Assembly (NCBI GenBank): GCA_028877005.1
Contig: JAGWPI010000268.1
Coordinates: 1-11,684 of the forward strand
DNA length: 11,684 nt
Reading direction: 5' to 3'
Source of the DNA: Bacteroidota bacterium
GTDB taxonomy: Bacteria; Bacteroidota; Bacteroidia; Chitinophagales; Chitinophagaceae
Made by a program: the position numbers and the translations under genes. The notes under the pieces were generated by a model. It did not search any database, was not told the origin of the DNA, and saw only the letters and a program-made list of their open reading frames with translations. Positions 1 to 7,061 of the stretch are shown here, in pieces (positions within the stretch are counted from its first letter, which is position 1; each line of letters begins with the position of its first letter).

Positions 1-326
1 AACACATGCACGAAACCTTTCAGGAAATTATGCACCAAATGGGTGTTATTATTACTTGGGGCGATGATAATGGCCCTCACAATAATTGGGGATTAGCTAA
101 TCCGGGAAATATTATACATGAAGCCGGTACCGTTAGAATGGGTAACGACCCCAAAACATCTGCTCTAAACAAATGGAGCCAAGCACACGATTGTAAAAAT
201 GTGTTTTGTGTAGATGGCGGACAATTTGTATCGCAAGCCGATAAGAATATTACCTGGACTATCCTGGCCTTATCTATGCGTGCCAGCGAATATATTATTG
301 ACCAAATGAAAAAACAAAATATTTAA
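1..326 (+). CDS. GMC-family FAD-dependent oxidoreductase, C-terminal fragment (5' end outside window)
   Basis: This is the last ~108 residues of a glucose-methanol-choline (GMC) oxidoreductase, a flavoenzyme that oxidises an alcohol or sugar hydroxyl. The frame is open from the first base, so the ATG at 6 is probably internal. The visible part is the GMC C-terminal domain. It has the motif HEAGTVRMG (His codon at 117-119), then DPKTSAL, then [21 protein letters not shown] with an Asn at 246-248. In the family this His and Asn are the usual catalytic pair near the flavin N5; their role here is inferred. The FAD-binding N-terminus is not in the window. The next gene starts 3 nt after the stop and encodes a gluconate 2-dehydrogenase subunit 3-like protein. 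That pairing is common in Bacteroidota and suggests a two-subunit periplasmic sugar or polyol dehydrogenase. The substrate cannot be told from this fragment. Confidence 0.9.
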   Translation, partial: HMHETFQEIMHQMGVIITWGDDNGPHNNWGLANPGNIIHEAGTVRMGNDPKTSALNKWSQAHDCKNVFCVDGGQFVSQADKNITWTILALSMRASEYIIDQMKKQNI

Positions 327-329
327 TAT

Positions 330-1001
330 ATGGACAGAAGAAAATCCATTAAGGCCTTACTAATTACCGGTGCTTCTGCAGGTGTATTGGTAGAAGCCTG
401 TAAAAATGCCGACAAAAAAATTACCGATGCTTCTACCGTTAGCGCCAATCCATTTTTAGGCCCCGATAGGATGGAAGAAGAAAAAAAGCACTATGAAAAA
501 GTAGCAGCTGAAAAGTTTTTTGATGACCATGAAATGGCTACCATTACCGTGTTATCAGATATTATTATTCCTAAAGATAACGTAAGTGGCAGCGCTACCG
601 ATGCTAAAGTACCCGAATTCATTGCCTTTATTGTAAATGATATGCCCGAACACCAATTACCACTGCGTGGTGGATTAAGGTGGTTAGATATGCAGTGCCT
701 TAACAAGTACGGACATGCATTTGTAGATTGTAACCACCAACAACAAATGGAAATGGTGGATGCCATTGCCTACCCCAATAAAGCCAAACCCGAAATGTCG
801 CAAGGTGTTGCATTTTTTAATAAAATGCGTGATTTAGTGGCTACCGGCTTTTATACCTCAGAAATAGGCGTAAAAGATATTGGCTACATGGGTAATGTAC
901 CCAACCAATGGAATGGTGTACCCGATGATGTGTTAAAACAGTACGGTTTGGCTTATTCTGATAAGGAAATGAAAGAATGTGCCCATTACGATAAAGCATA
1001 A
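330..1001 (+). CDS. Gluconate 2-dehydrogenase subunit 3-like protein, probable Tat-exported lipoprotein
   Basis: A 223-residue protein of the gluconate 2-dehydrogenase subunit 3 family, the small partner of GMC-type dehydrogenases. The N-terminus starts MDRRKSIKALLITGASAG, a twin-arginine-like signal with RR at residues 3-4 and a short hydrophobic stretch. A Cys at 24 follows in a lipobox-like context (VEAC), so export through Tat and lipid anchoring are likely but inferred. The mature part carries features typical of the family: HEMATITVLSDIIIP at about 67-81, a PEFIAFI segment, LRGGLRWLD near 113-121, and a C-terminal FYTSEIG...GYMGNVP region. It follows the GMC gene by 3 nt, so the two are surely cotranscribed, and the hairpin at 1021-1055 ends the unit. 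In the known complexes this subunit aids folding, export or electron transfer of the flavoprotein; which applies here is unknown. Confidence 0.85.
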   Translation: MDRRKSIKALLITGASAGVLVEACKNADKKITDASTVSANPFLGPDRMEEEKKHYEKVAAEKFFDDHEMATITVLSDIIIPKDNVSGSATDAKVPEFIAFIVNDMPEHQLPLRGGLRWLDMQCLNKYGHAFVDCNHQQQMEMVDAIAYPNKAKPEMSQGVAFFNKMRDLVATGFYTSEIGVKDIGYMGNVPNQWNGVPDDVLKQYGLAYSDKEMKECAHYDKA

Positions 1002-1020
1002 GTTGTAGTGTATCTTACAA

Positions 1021-1055
1021 AAATGCCGCTCCCTCATATAAACGGAGCGGCATTT
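1021..1055. terminator. Bidirectional intrinsic terminator between gluconate DH subunit 3-like gene and metG
   Basis: A perfect 12-bp inverted repeat (AAATGCCGCTCC at 1021-1032, GGAGCGGCATTT at 1044-1055) encloses an 11-nt loop. On the plus strand it is followed by GTTTTGTT. On the minus strand the stem runs into TTTTTGTAAG. The GC-rich core flanked by T-runs on both strands fits a shared rho-independent terminator for the two convergent genes, whose stops lie 19 nt and 27 nt from it. Confidence 0.85.
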
Positions 1056-1082
1056 GTTTTGTTATCATCAAATGTATCTGTT

Positions 1083-3170
1083 TTACCTCACCTCACTGCC
1101 ATTTTCAGTAGGGTCTTCCGGTTGTATAAAGTGTAGCTTACCTGTACTGTCTTCTGCCATTAAAATCATCCCATTGCTTTCAATGCCCCTCATTTTTCTT
1201 GGGGCTAAATTGGCAACTACGGTTACTTGCTTGCCAACAATGCTTTCCGGCGTAAAATGTTCTGCAATGCCCGAAACAATGGTGCGTGTTTCAAAACCCA
1301 TGTCTACAGTTAATTGCAATAATTTATCTGCTTTGGCTACTTTTTCAGCTGCAATAATGGTTCCTACCCTAAAATCCAATTTAGCAAAATCATCATATAC
1401 TATTTCCGGTTTTAGGGGTTTGTATGCTGGCACGGTTGTTTCCATAACGGCTGTGTTATTTAAAGGTTTACTTTGTGTTTGTAGTTTCTGTATTTGTGCG
1501 GTAATTTCTTCATCTTCTATTTTTCTAAATAATAATTCAGGTGCTCGTAATGAATATCCTACCCGCAATAAATCTAAACTTCCTGCATTTTGCCATTCCA
1601 GCATCTTAGGTACCACTTTCATCATGTGCAGCATTTTACCGGCTGTTTTTGGCAAAAAGGGATGTATTAAAATGGCTAAATTGGCAGTTAACTGTAAACT
1701 TATGTGCAAACAATTATCAATTAGTTGCTGACTAATAGGATCTTCTGCTACATTTACGGCCTTTTTCCAAGGCTCTTTTTTTTGTAAATACTGATTGCCT
1801 TTTCTCGACAGGTCAATAATCTCGAACAAGGCATCTCTAAACTTGTAATTTTCAATATTTTCTTCTACTTTCTTTTTTGCTTTTTGAATATCGGCAATTA
1901 AAGTATGATCTGTTTCATCTAAATGTGCATTATGTAATGGTGGTACCTTTCCGTTGCATAATTTATGCATTAACACAAAGGTTCTATTCACAAAATTGCC
2001 AAAAATTGCTACTAATTCATTGTTATTCCTATCTTGAAAATCCTTCCAAGTAAAATCATTGTCTTTTGTTTCGGGTGCATTGGCGCAAAGCACATACCGT
2101 AATACATCTTGTTGTTCTGGAAAATCTTTAATATATTCATGTACCCAAACTGCCCAGTTACGCGAGGTAGATACTTTTTCACCCTCAATATTTAAAAACT
2201 CATTAGCCGGTACATTATCGGGTAACACAAAATTACCATGTGCTTTTAACATGGCAGGGAATATAATGCAATGAAATACTATATTATCCTTGCCTATAAA
2301 ATGCACCAATTTAGTATCTTCTTTGCACCAATAATCTTCCCATTGAGCAGTTAACTCTTTGGTAGCGGATATATAACCAATGGGCGCATCAAACCAAACA
2401 TATAATACTTTACCTGCAGCATCCGGTAATGGCACTTTTACACCCCAGTTACTGTCTCTCGTCATGGCTCGGGGCTGTAACCCATTGTCTAACCAGCTTT
2501 TACACTGTCCATATACATTGTTTTTCCATTCTTTATGCCACTCAATAATCCATTCTTTTAGCCAAGGCTCATAGTTTTGTAAAGGAAAATACCAATGCTT
2601 GGTTTTCTTTTTCACCGGCACGGCATCACTTAAAGTACTTCTTGGATGAATTAATTGCTCCGGACTTAAGGAAGTGCCACATTTCTCGCATTGATCACCA
2701 TACGCTGATGGATTGCCGCATACCGGACAAGTACCTGTAATATAACGGTCGGCTAAAAAAGTTTGGGTGGTTTCATCAAAATATTGCTCGGTTTCTTTTT
2801 CTTCAAATAACCCGTCATCATATAACTTTTTAAAAAAAGCAGCTGCTGTTTCATGATGAATGGGATTAGAAGTACGCGAAAAAATATCAAACGCAATATC
2901 CATTTGTGCAAAGCTATCCTTTATCAGTTTGTGGTATTTATCTACTACCTCTTGTGGGGTAATACCTTCTTTCATGGCACGTATGGTAATAGGTACACCA
3001 TGTTCATCACTGCCACAAACAAATTGAACATCTCTTTTTTGTGCTTTCTGGTAACGTACATAAATATCCGCCGGTAAATAACAACCTGCTAAATGCCCAA
3101 TATGCACCGGTCCGTTGGCATAAGGTAATGCAGCGGTAACCAATAATCTTTGATAATTTTTTGTTGTCAT
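1083..3170 (-). CDS. metG: Methionyl-tRNA synthetase with C-terminal tRNA-binding domain
   Basis: Cytoplasmic MetRS, which charges tRNA-Met with methionine using ATP. From the chosen ATG it is 695 residues; an in-frame ATG 21 nt upstream (3191) would add MLIKVKQ. I prefer 3170 because [20 protein letters not shown] lines up with the usual MetRS start. Numbered from the longer start, the class I signature HIGH is at 30-33 and the second ATP-binding loop reads KVSTS at 339-343, a common variant of KMSKS. A zinc knuckle has cysteines at 155, 158, 168 and 171 (CPVC...CEKC). The anticodon-binding helical region follows. Residues ~601-702 form a Trbp111-like OB-fold domain ([11 protein letters not shown] ... 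[15 protein letters not shown]) that aids tRNA binding and dimerisation in long MetRS forms. Length and domain order match full-size bacterial MetRS. It stands alone on the minus strand and looks intact. Confidence 0.97.
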   Translation of the reverse strand: MTTKNYQRLLVTAALPYANGPVHIGHLAGCYLPADIYVRYQKAQKRDVQFVCGSDEHGVPITIRAMKEGITPQEVVDKYHKLIKDSFAQMDIAFDIFSRTSNPIHHETAAAFFKKLYDDGLFEEKETEQYFDETTQTFLADRYITGTCPVCGNPSAYGDQCEKCGTSLSPEQLIHPRSTLSDAVPVKKKTKHWYFPLQNYEPWLKEWIIEWHKEWKNNVYGQCKSWLDNGLQPRAMTRDSNWGVKVPLPDAAGKVLYVWFDAPIGYISATKELTAQWEDYWCKEDTKLVHFIGKDNIVFHCIIFPAMLKAHGNFVLPDNVPANEFLNIEGEKVSTSRNWAVWVHEYIKDFPEQQDVLRYVLCANAPETKDNDFTWKDFQDRNNNELVAIFGNFVNRTFVLMHKLCNGKVPPLHNAHLDETDHTLIADIQKAKKKVEENIENYKFRDALFEIIDLSRKGNQYLQKKEPWKKAVNVAEDPISQQLIDNCLHISLQLTANLAILIHPFLPKTAGKMLHMMKVVPKMLEWQNAGSLDLLRVGYSLRAPELLFRKIEDEEITAQIQKLQTQSKPLNNTAVMETTVPAYKPLKPEIVYDDFAKLDFRVGTIIAAEKVAKADKLLQLTVDMGFETRTIVSGIAEHFTPESIVGKQVTVVANLAPRKMRGIESNGMILMAEDSTGKLHFIQPEDPTENGSEVR

Positions 3171-3242
3171 CTGTTTCACTTTTATCAACATCCGTTGCGT
3201 CGCACACTTGTACTGTCATGCTATCATCGGCTATTGAGCCCG

Positions 3243-3250
3243 CAAAAATA
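3243..3250 (-). promoter_or_regulatory. Possible -7 promoter element for metG
   Basis: On the minus strand this reads TATTTTTG, an exact match to the Bacteroidota -7 consensus TAnnTTTG. It would place the transcript start roughly 65 nt before the metG ATG at 3170. No clear TTG -33 element is seen at the expected spacing upstream. In AT-rich DNA such a match can arise by chance, so this is a weak call. Confidence 0.22.
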
Positions 3251-3371
3251 AGCATTACGAGTAAGTATGCAGCATTTATCCATGTTTGATACTTTTTTAA
3301 ATGTGTATTTTACCCTCCTTTTTTTGTATTAACTTGCTGTATTAGTTTTTATTATCAGTAAGTTCCTCATT

Positions 3372-5126
3372 ATGTATATATTCAAACAGTTTATCTTATG
3401 TTGGGCTTTTACCATTGTTATGGTAACTATTGCCCATACTCAGCAAATACAAATTAATCAAATAGGTTATATTAGTAATGCGCCTAAAATTGCTGCTGTT
3501 ACCAATTATAATCAGGGTACTCGCTTTTATCTTACCACCTTAGCCACCGGCGATACTGTTTTTACCGGCAACTTATTGCCTGCCCATTTAGATGATTATG
3601 CCCACCAAATACCGGTTCAATTAATAGATTTTTCCGCATGGCAGTTACCCGGTTCTTATCGTTTAAAGGTGGCAGGTATACCTGCACAGCCTATTATTAA
3701 CATCAATGCATTACCATTCTATGCCATAGGAAAAGCTTTAATAAAGGGTTTTTACTTTCAACGGGCATCTATGCCTTTGTTACCTATTTATGCAGGCATT
3801 TGGAGCCGACCTGCCGGTCATCCGGACAGTATCGTATTTATTCATCCCTCTGCAGCCACCATTCAACGGCCTGCCGGTTCTGTCATTGCTTCTCCGGGTG
3901 GATGGTATGATGCGGGCGATTATAATAAGTATGTGGTTAATTCAGGTATTACAGTGGCTACTTTGCTAAGTGCCTATAACGATTTTGCACCTTATTTTGA
4001 TTCCTTACAAGTAAATATTCCTGAAAGTACCAATACATTACCCGATTTATTAGACGAACTATTGTATAACCTCCGCTGGATGCTTACCATGCAAGACACC
4101 GATGGCGGTGTTTACCATAAATGTACCAATGCTGCATTTGATGGTATGATAATGCCTAATGCTGCAACCCAACCCCGCTATGTTATACAAAAAACAACAG
4201 CCGCTACTTTAAATTTTGCCGCAGTAATGGCAAAGGCAGGTCGTATGTTTTCCCAATGGAACCGGGTACTGCCCGGATTGGCTGATTCTTGTATAAATGC
4301 TGCCTTGCTTGCCTGGCAATGGGCCGAAGCGCACCCCAACTTAGATTATAATCAGGAAAAATTAAATACCCTTTTTAAACCTGCTATTACTACGGGTGCT
4401 TACGGCGATACCTATTTATGGGATGAATGGTTTTGGGCAGCAACCGAATTGGCTATTACCACAAAAAAATCAGTATATACCCATTGGCTTTTGCAATACA
4501 AAATGCCGGCAATAACCCTTCCTTCTTGGAATAGTGTAGGGGCATTAGGTATGTTTAGTTTATTTGAGCGTAGAAAATCACTTCCGGGAAAATTACAACC
4601 TTTTGCAGATTCTTTATTTACAATATTTATACAACAAGCCAACTTGCTTTTACAAAATGGCAATGCTGCCATGCATACAGTAATGGGGCAGTCGGCCAGC
4701 AATTTTATTTGGGGTAGCAATGCAGTGGCAGCCAATCAGGGTATTTGGTTATTAAAAGCATTTATGTATACCGGTGAAAGGCGTTACCTAAATGGCGCAT
4801 TATCTAATGCCGATTATTTACTGGGTCGCAATGCAGCCGGCTATTGCTATGTTACAGGCTTCGGTACTAAAAGCCCACTGCATCCGCACCATAGGCCTTC
4901 TATTGCCGATGGTATTACCCCGCCTATACCGGGATTGTTGGTGGGTGGCCCCAATCCGGGTATGCAAGATGGGGTAGCCTATCCCAATCGTTTTCCCGAA
5001 ACGGCTTATGTAGATGATGATAAAGCCTATGCCTGTAATGAAATTGCCATTAACTGGAATGCTCCTGCCGTTTATTTAATCAATGGGTTAAACTATTTTT
5101 CTAAACTAGGTATTTGGCATCCATAA
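3372..5126 (+). CDS. Exported glycoside hydrolase family 9 enzyme (endoglucanase-type)
   Basis: A 584-residue inverting beta-glycanase of family GH9; most members cut beta-1,4-glucan. Residues 1 to ~23 form a Sec signal peptide (MYIFKQF, then a hydrophobic core ending ...TIAHT). Residues ~25-112 resemble the N-terminal Ig-like domain often found before GH9 modules (QIQINQIGYISNAPKIA). The catalytic (alpha/alpha)6 domain follows. GGWYDAGDYNKYVVNSG at 176-192 holds the aspartate pair D180/D183, where the family's catalytic base lies. HPHHRPS at 504-510 is GH9 signature 1. VDDDKAYACNEIAINWN at 547-563 holds the probable acid E557. All catalytic landmarks are present, so it should be active. No C-terminal sorting domain or carbohydrate-binding module is visible, so periplasmic or surface location is open. 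It sits 97 nt before the glycosyltransferase operon on the same strand. Specificity (cellulose, mixed-linkage glucan or another beta-glycan) cannot be read from sequence. Confidence 0.93.
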   Translation: MYIFKQFILCWAFTIVMVTIAHTQQIQINQIGYISNAPKIAAVTNYNQGTRFYLTTLATGDTVFTGNLLPAHLDDYAHQIPVQLIDFSAWQLPGSYRLKVAGIPAQPIININALPFYAIGKALIKGFYFQRASMPLLPIYAGIWSRPAGHPDSIVFIHPSAATIQRPAGSVIASPGGWYDAGDYNKYVVNSGITVATLLSAYNDFAPYFDSLQVNIPESTNTLPDLLDELLYNLRWMLTMQDTDGGVYHKCTNAAFDGMIMPNAATQPRYVIQKTTAATLNFAAVMAKAGRMFSQWNRVLPGLADSCINAALLAWQWAEAHPNLDYNQEKLNTLFKPAITTGAYGDTYLWDEWFWAATELAITTKKSVYTHWLLQYKMPAITLPSWNSVGALGMFSLFERRKSLPGKLQPFADSLFTIFIQQANLLLQNGNAAMHTVMGQSASNFIWGSNAVAANQGIWLLKAFMYTGERRYLNGALSNADYLLGRNAAGYCYVTGFGTKSPLHPHHRPSIADGITPPIPGLLVGGPNPGMQDGVAYPNRFPETAYVDDDKAYACNEIAINWNAPAVYLINGLNYFSKLGIWHP

Positions 5127-5223
5127 TGTATACCGCCATAACATTTTTTACCCAATGAATGTGGTATTCTAAAAAATGCTTATCATTGAGTTGTAAAGCT
5201 GTTTTTATTTTACTGCCTATTGT

Positions 5224-5949
5224 ATGGTTATGAAAGAAAGAGTACTGCTTATTTTACCCTGTTATAATGAGGAGGTTGCATTACCGGTACTACTCACCGA
5301 ACTGCAACACACCGAATTTCCCAATCATTATCAGGTAGATGTAGTAGTGGTAAACGACTGTTCAAAAGATAAAACCGCTCAGGTGGCCAAACAGTTTAAG
5401 GTGGCATTGATTGATTTGCCCATGAATTTAGGTATTGGTGGTGCCGTGCAAACCGGTTTACAATATGCTTTCAGAAATAAATACGATTATGCTATTCAAT
5501 TAGATGGCGATGGGCAACATCCTCCCCATCAAGTAGCCACTCTTTTAGCGGCACAACAACAATATAAGGCTGATGTGGTGATCGGTTCTCGATTTGTGGG
5601 TAACGGCGAAGGATTTCAGTCGTCATTCATCCGCAGGTTGGGTATTCGTTATTTCCATTGGTTAAACAGATTATTTACCGGCAACCAAATATTCGATAGC
5701 ACTTCCGGTTTTCGCTTATTGAATAAAAGAGCCATTGCTTTGGCGGCTATGCACTACCCGGACGAATATCCCGAACCGGAATCCTTAATTTTATTTGCTA
5801 AAGCAGGCTATTCTATTGTTGAAGTTTCTGTTCAAATGCGCCAACGGCAAGGGGGGGCTTCTTCTATTGGTAGTACTGCTTCTATTTATTATAGCTTAAA
5901 AGTTAGTCTAAGTATGTTTTTTACCTTTATTCGTCAATCAAAATACTGA
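5224..5949 (+). CDS. Family 2 glycosyltransferase (polyprenyl-phosphate sugar transferase-like)
   Basis: A 241-residue cytoplasmic GT-A glycosyltransferase of family GT2, closest in pattern to DPM1/polyprenyl-phosphate mannosyl- or glucosyltransferases. The nucleotide-binding start is LPCYNEE at 11-17, with VVVVNDCSKDKT at 40-51. The metal-binding motif is QLDGDGQHPP at 92-101. Further family marks are GSRF at 121-124, DSTSGFRLLNKRA at 158-170, YPEPESL at 182-188 and the arginine-rich RQRQGGASSIGS near 206-217. No transmembrane helices are evident, so it probably works at the inner face of the membrane. ATG at 5230 (MKERV) is an alternative start six bases in. It is the first gene of the run and ends 2 nt before the DUF2304 gene, a pairing seen repeatedly in bacterial glycan loci. 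Likely role: loading a sugar onto a lipid carrier or growing glycan. Donor and acceptor are unknown. A run of seven G at 5851-5857 lies inside the gene. Confidence 0.92.
   Translation: MVMKERVLLILPCYNEEVALPVLLTELQHTEFPNHYQVDVVVVNDCSKDKTAQVAKQFKVALIDLPMNLGIGGAVQTGLQYAFRNKYDYAIQLDGDGQHPPHQVATLLAAQQQYKADVVIGSRFVGNGEGFQSSFIRRLGIRYFHWLNRLFTGNQIFDSTSGFRLLNKRAIALAAMHYPDEYPEPESLILFAKAGYSIVEVSVQMRQRQGGASSIGSTASIYYSLKVSLSMFFTFIRQSKY
5851..5857 (+). repeat. Homopolymeric G7 tract inside the first GT2 gene
   Basis: Seven consecutive G encode part of the RQGGAS segment near the C-terminus. It is the longest G run I noticed in this AT-rich window. Slippage by one base would truncate or alter the last ~30 residues of the transferase. 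The tract is short, so phase variation is only a possibility. Confidence 0.6.
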
Positions 5950-5951
5950 TT

Positions 5952-6302
5952 ATGGTCCGCATACAAATACTTACCATTGTTACCAATATTTTATTTTTAG
6001 TATATATTGCCCGCTTAATTGTAAAGGGAAAACTAAGGGAAGAATATGCTATTGTATGGATAGTTTGTACCTTATTTATCATGGTATTTTCTTTTTGGCG
6101 AAAAGGTTTAGATGTGATGGCGCACTTGTTGGGGGTATATGAAGCGCCTAATTTGGTGTTTACAGGTGCTATATTTGCCATACTTATTTATTTGTTGCAT
6201 TTAAGTATTGTGGCTTCTAAATTGCAAAACAATATTAAACAACTATCGCAGGAAATTGCATTGATGAAAATGCGATTAGACAATAATGATAACCCGGCGT
6301 AA
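5952..6302 (+). CDS. DUF2304 family small membrane protein
   Basis: A 116-residue integral membrane protein recognised as DUF2304, a family without an established biochemical function that is often encoded beside GT2 glycosyltransferases. Three hydrophobic helices are visible at about 3-22, 32-49 and 67-86. The first two are joined by the conserved basic/acidic loop KGKLREEYAIVW (25-36). The C-terminal ~25 residues (KLQNNIKQLSQEIALMKMRL) look like a short amphipathic or coiled-coil tail. The gene starts 2 nt after the first GT2 stop and ends 21 nt before the second GT2 gene. This placement suggests that it helps anchor a soluble transferase or handles the lipid-linked sugar, by analogy with GtrA-like partners; that role is inference. 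Confidence 0.87.
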   Translation: MVRIQILTIVTNILFLVYIARLIVKGKLREEYAIVWIVCTLFIMVFSFWRKGLDVMAHLLGVYEAPNLVFTGAIFAILIYLLHLSIVASKLQNNIKQLSQEIALMKMRLDNNDNPA

Positions 6303-6323
6303 ATGAACTTTTAAACACCATAC

Positions 6324-7061
6324 ATGTATTACGACAATAATTGGGCTGCTGTTATACCCATGGCCAACGAGGAGGCCGATTTTAACTTATTTATTCAAGA
6401 ATTAACCACCGTATTGAACCGACTGCAAACCGGTACCGTGTATTTGGTGGTTGATACAGTATCGAAAGATAGAACTTTAGCACTTTGTAATGAATTATCT
6501 GCCAAAGACCAACGTTTTATTACCGTGTTTGCACCCGAGAATAAAAATGTGGTAGATGCTTATATTCGTGGCTATAAAGAGGCATATAAAAATGGTCATG
6601 ATATTATTATTGAAATGGATGCCGGCATGAGCCATGATCCCAAAGCCATACCCATGTTTTTACGAGTGTTGAATGAGGGAAATGAATGTGCATTTGGCAG
6701 CCGTTTTATTAATGGGGGTTCCATGGTACAATCCCCGCCGTCAAGGGTATTTCTATCGCGTATGGGTACATTTTTATCTAACCTTTTGTTAGGCACTAAA
6801 ATGTATGATATGACCTCCGGTTACCAGGGCTTTCATGCGGCTATTGTAAAAAAAATCATTGACTATCCCTTGCTTTCTAAAGCACATTTTTATCAAACAG
6901 AAATCAGGTATTTGTTACGGCATTCTAAATATGCCGAAATCCCTATTCATTACCAAGCGCCATCACCTAGTGTTTCCAAAAAAGCCATCAAAAATTCTAT
7001 TGAGGTTTTATGGCATTATTTTATCAATCGTTTTACCCGTCAATCTGCTAATCAATTATAA
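6324..7061 (+). CDS. Second family 2 glycosyltransferase (DPM1-like)
   Basis: A 245-residue GT2 enzyme distinct from the first. The GT-A core is seen in AAVIPMANEEADF at 8-20 and VYLVVDTVSKDRT at 39-51. The motif expected to bind metal reads EMDAGMSHDP at 97-106, so the usual second Asp of DxD is Gly, while Asp 99 and Asp 105 remain. GSRF is at 125-128, DMTSGYQGF at 162-170 and YQTEIRYL at 190-197. The C-terminal IHYQAPSPSVSKKAIKNS matches the tail of dolichol-phosphate-mannose-synthase-like proteins. No membrane helix is seen. It follows DUF2304 by 21 nt and its TAA is directly followed by the ATG of the STELLO-like gene, so translation is probably coupled. Likely role: transfer of a sugar from a nucleotide donor to a polyprenyl phosphate or glycan intermediate at the cytoplasmic face. 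The sugar is unknown. Confidence 0.9.
   Translation: MYYDNNWAAVIPMANEEADFNLFIQELTTVLNRLQTGTVYLVVDTVSKDRTLALCNELSAKDQRFITVFAPENKNVVDAYIRGYKEAYKNGHDIIIEMDAGMSHDPKAIPMFLRVLNEGNECAFGSRFINGGSMVQSPPSRVFLSRMGTFLSNLLLGTKMYDMTSGYQGFHAAIVKKIIDYPLLSKAHFYQTEIRYLLRHSKYAEIPIHYQAPSPSVSKKAIKNSIEVLWHYFINRFTRQSANQL

Noticed and set aside
1054..1731. 225-codon plus-strand open frame opposite the 3' part of metG
   Set aside because: It lies fully antisense to a well supported MetRS domain, its translation is low-complexity Ser/Leu/Cys-rich and it matches no family; it is a shadow frame.
3324..3350. TTG (3324-3326) and TAGTTTTT (3343-3350) as a promoter for the GH9 gene
   Set aside because: The -7 box lacks the final G of TAnnTTTG and the 16-nt spacing is short for the Bacteroidota pattern; too weak to list as a feature.
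5130..5167. Imperfect hairpin after the GH9 gene (ATACCGC at 5130-5136 with GTGGTAT at 5161-5167, plus an inner CATT/AATG)
   Set aside because: The stem is broken by an internal loop, has a G-T pair and is not followed by a T-run, so it does not meet the pattern of an intrinsic terminator.
5186..5213. TTG (5186-5188) and TATTTTAC (5206-5213) as a promoter for the glycosyltransferase operon
   Set aside because: Two mismatches in the -7 element and a start only ~10 nt before the ATG make it unconvincing, although a promoter somewhere in the 97-nt gap is plausible.
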